DNA from: Microcystis aeruginosa NIES-4325
GTDB lineage: Bacteria; Cyanobacteriota; Cyanobacteriia; Cyanobacteriales; Microcystaceae
NCBI RefSeq assembly: GCF_008974145.1
Contig: NZ_BJKP01000017.1
Location: 1-64,000 of the forward strand
Direction of reading: 5' to 3'
Length of the DNA: 64,000 nucleotides
Under the pieces are notes generated by a model. The model did not search any database and had not been told where the DNA came from. It saw only the letters and a program-made list of their open reading frames with translations. Of this stretch, positions 63,056-64,000 are shown piece by piece. Position 1 is the first letter of the stretch. Every line of letters starts with the position of its first letter. Both the position numbers and the translations under genes were made by a program.

Positions 63056-64000
63056 ATGAGCCAGAAAAATGAGACCGTCACCCTGCTTTTAGCCCTGCTG
63101 ATTACCCTAATATTTTTTGGGGCAGGTGGTTGGTGGTTATACAATCGTTTTCAAGGAAAAAATACCCCAACCAATCTTTCTAAAATCGAGAAAATATCAC
63201 CGGAGCAAAAATCGGTATCGGCACAAGCAAAATTTAGTCAAGGGGAAAACTTATTAATAGTTGAAGGGGCTTCTTCCGATAAACAAGCTGCTATACAGGC
63301 ACTCGGCAAAGGAGACTTTCAGCAAGCAGTTTACCTCCTAGAAAAATCCCTGCGAGCTAATCAAAATGATCCCGAAGCTCTCATCTACTTAAATAACGCC
63401 CGTATTGGTGAAGCTAAGTCCTATACTATCGCCGTTTCCGTGCCAATTGGTAGCAATGTCAACACCGCCCTAGAAGTTTTACGAGGAGTTGCCCAATCTC
63501 AAAATCAAATCAATCAAACCGGAGGAATTAATGGCATTCCTTTAAAAGTTATCATTGCTGATGATGCTGATAGTCCTGAAATTGCTGCTCAAATTGCCCA
63601 AAAATTAGCGGCTGACAACAGCATTTTAGGAGTAGTAGGACACACTAGCAGTGACACCTCTTTAGCGGCGGCTGCTATCTATCAAAAAGCAGGATTAGTA
63701 ATGATTTCCCCCATCAGTACCTCAGTTAAACTCTCCAATTTTGGTGACTATATCTTTCGTTCTGTTCCCAGTGATTTTGTGGCGGCACGGGCATTAGCCG
63801 AATCTAGCTTACAAAAAATTCCTAACGTCAAGGCAGTGGTATTTTTTAACTCCCAAAGTAATTATAGTCAATCCCTAAAATCTGAATTTACCACCGCTTT
63901 AGGATTAGGAGGAGGTCAAGTGGTGAGTGAATTTGATCTATCTTCCCTCACTTTTACCCCTTCTAAAAGCCTCCAACAAGCTCAACAGGAGGGAGCAAAT
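63056..64000 (+). CDS. Branched-chain-type ABC transporter substrate-binding protein with N-terminal TPR-like region (partial)
   Basis: The frame from the ATG at 63056 is open to the end of the window (315 codons), so the 3' end is missing. An N-terminal membrane segment (LLLALLITLIFFGAGGWWLY) is followed by a charged linker, a TPR-like unit (ALGKGDFQQAVYLLEKSLRA, NDPEALIYLNNARIG), then a Peripla_BP_6 domain: YTIAVSVPIGSNVNTALEVL, NQTGGINGIPLKVIIADDAD, and VVGHTSSDTSLAAA. It likely binds an amino acid or relative. The fusion is unusual among binding proteins. Confidence 0.85.
   Translation, partial: MSQKNETVTLLLALLITLIFFGAGGWWLYNRFQGKNTPTNLSKIEKISPEQKSVSAQAKFSQGENLLIVEGASSDKQAAIQALGKGDFQQAVYLLEKSLRANQNDPEALIYLNNARIGEAKSYTIAVSVPIGSNVNTALEVLRGVAQSQNQINQTGGINGIPLKVIIADDADSPEIAAQIAQKLAADNSILGVVGHTSSDTSLAAAAIYQKAGLVMISPISTSVKLSNFGDYIFRSVPSDFVAARALAESSLQKIPNVKAVVFFNSQSNYSQSLKSEFTTALGLGGGQVVSEFDLSSLTFTPSKSLQQAQQEGAN

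Overview
The window is chromosomal DNA of a unicellular cyanobacterium, most probably Microcystis. Signs: a ferredoxin-NADP reductase carrying an N-terminal phycobilisome linker (CpcD) domain, many GCGATCGC (HIP1) palindromes, heptanucleotide tandem repeats in most spacers, several families of short inverted-repeat elements, and a high density of toxin-antitoxin and Uma2/Rpn genes between single-copy housekeeping genes. The species call is inference; no search was run.

Layout. 1-9.4 kb: Rpn-type nuclease, tRNA-Leu(GAG), nucleosidase-like gene, FutC-like ABC ATPase, rimK, rlmN, a secreted protein, a duplicated 3' end of rlmN, a CpcD-like linker gene beside petH, and a ChaN-like lipoprotein. 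9.5-17.6 kb: cysQ, a membrane GTPase, an AT-rich gene of unknown function with a degenerate acyl-carrier-like segment, an antitoxin remnant, an alpha/beta hydrolase lacking its nucleophile, cysH, a TPR protein and purE. 17.6-26.8 kb: an accessory island with a phospholipase D-SNF2 helicase fusion, an Eco57I-type adenine methyltransferase, small toxin-antitoxin-like genes and three identical 77-bp hairpin repeats. Direct repeats of a uma2 gene bound the island: a deleted copy on the left and an intact copy on the right. This is the best candidate for an undescribed defence system.

26.8-45.8 kb: a stand-alone fatty acyl-AMP ligase, hicAB, bioB-bioY-lspA, rfbC-rfbD-rfbA, leuB, uvrC, a brnT/RHH pair, membrane proteins, a low-molecular-weight phosphatase, a Ycf29-like regulator, NatD/NatA-like amino-acid transporter parts and hisH. 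45.8-64 kb: a tRNA-like relic, an FGE-like protein, a decayed MNT/HEPN module, another Uma2 gene, an AEC transporter, an O-antigen ligase-like (IctB-type) protein, YaaW, an FAD oxidoreductase, a DUF4258/DUF2283 pair, mrp-rodA, a MOSC protein with a glycosyltransferase, a second glycosyltransferase, an AtzE/AtzG-type amidase pair, a B12-binding radical SAM protein, and an ABC substrate-binding protein that runs off the end.

Working together: bioB/bioY make and import biotin; rfbCDA supply dTDP-rhamnose for surface glycans, which the glycosyltransferases and the O-antigen ligase-like protein could use; cysQ and cysH belong to PAPS-dependent sulfate assimilation; natD and natA form part of a neutral amino-acid importer. 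The accessory content (at least four intact and several broken TA-like modules, three Uma2 copies and miniature elements abutting stop codons) points to a genome with heavy small-element and defence-gene turnover.
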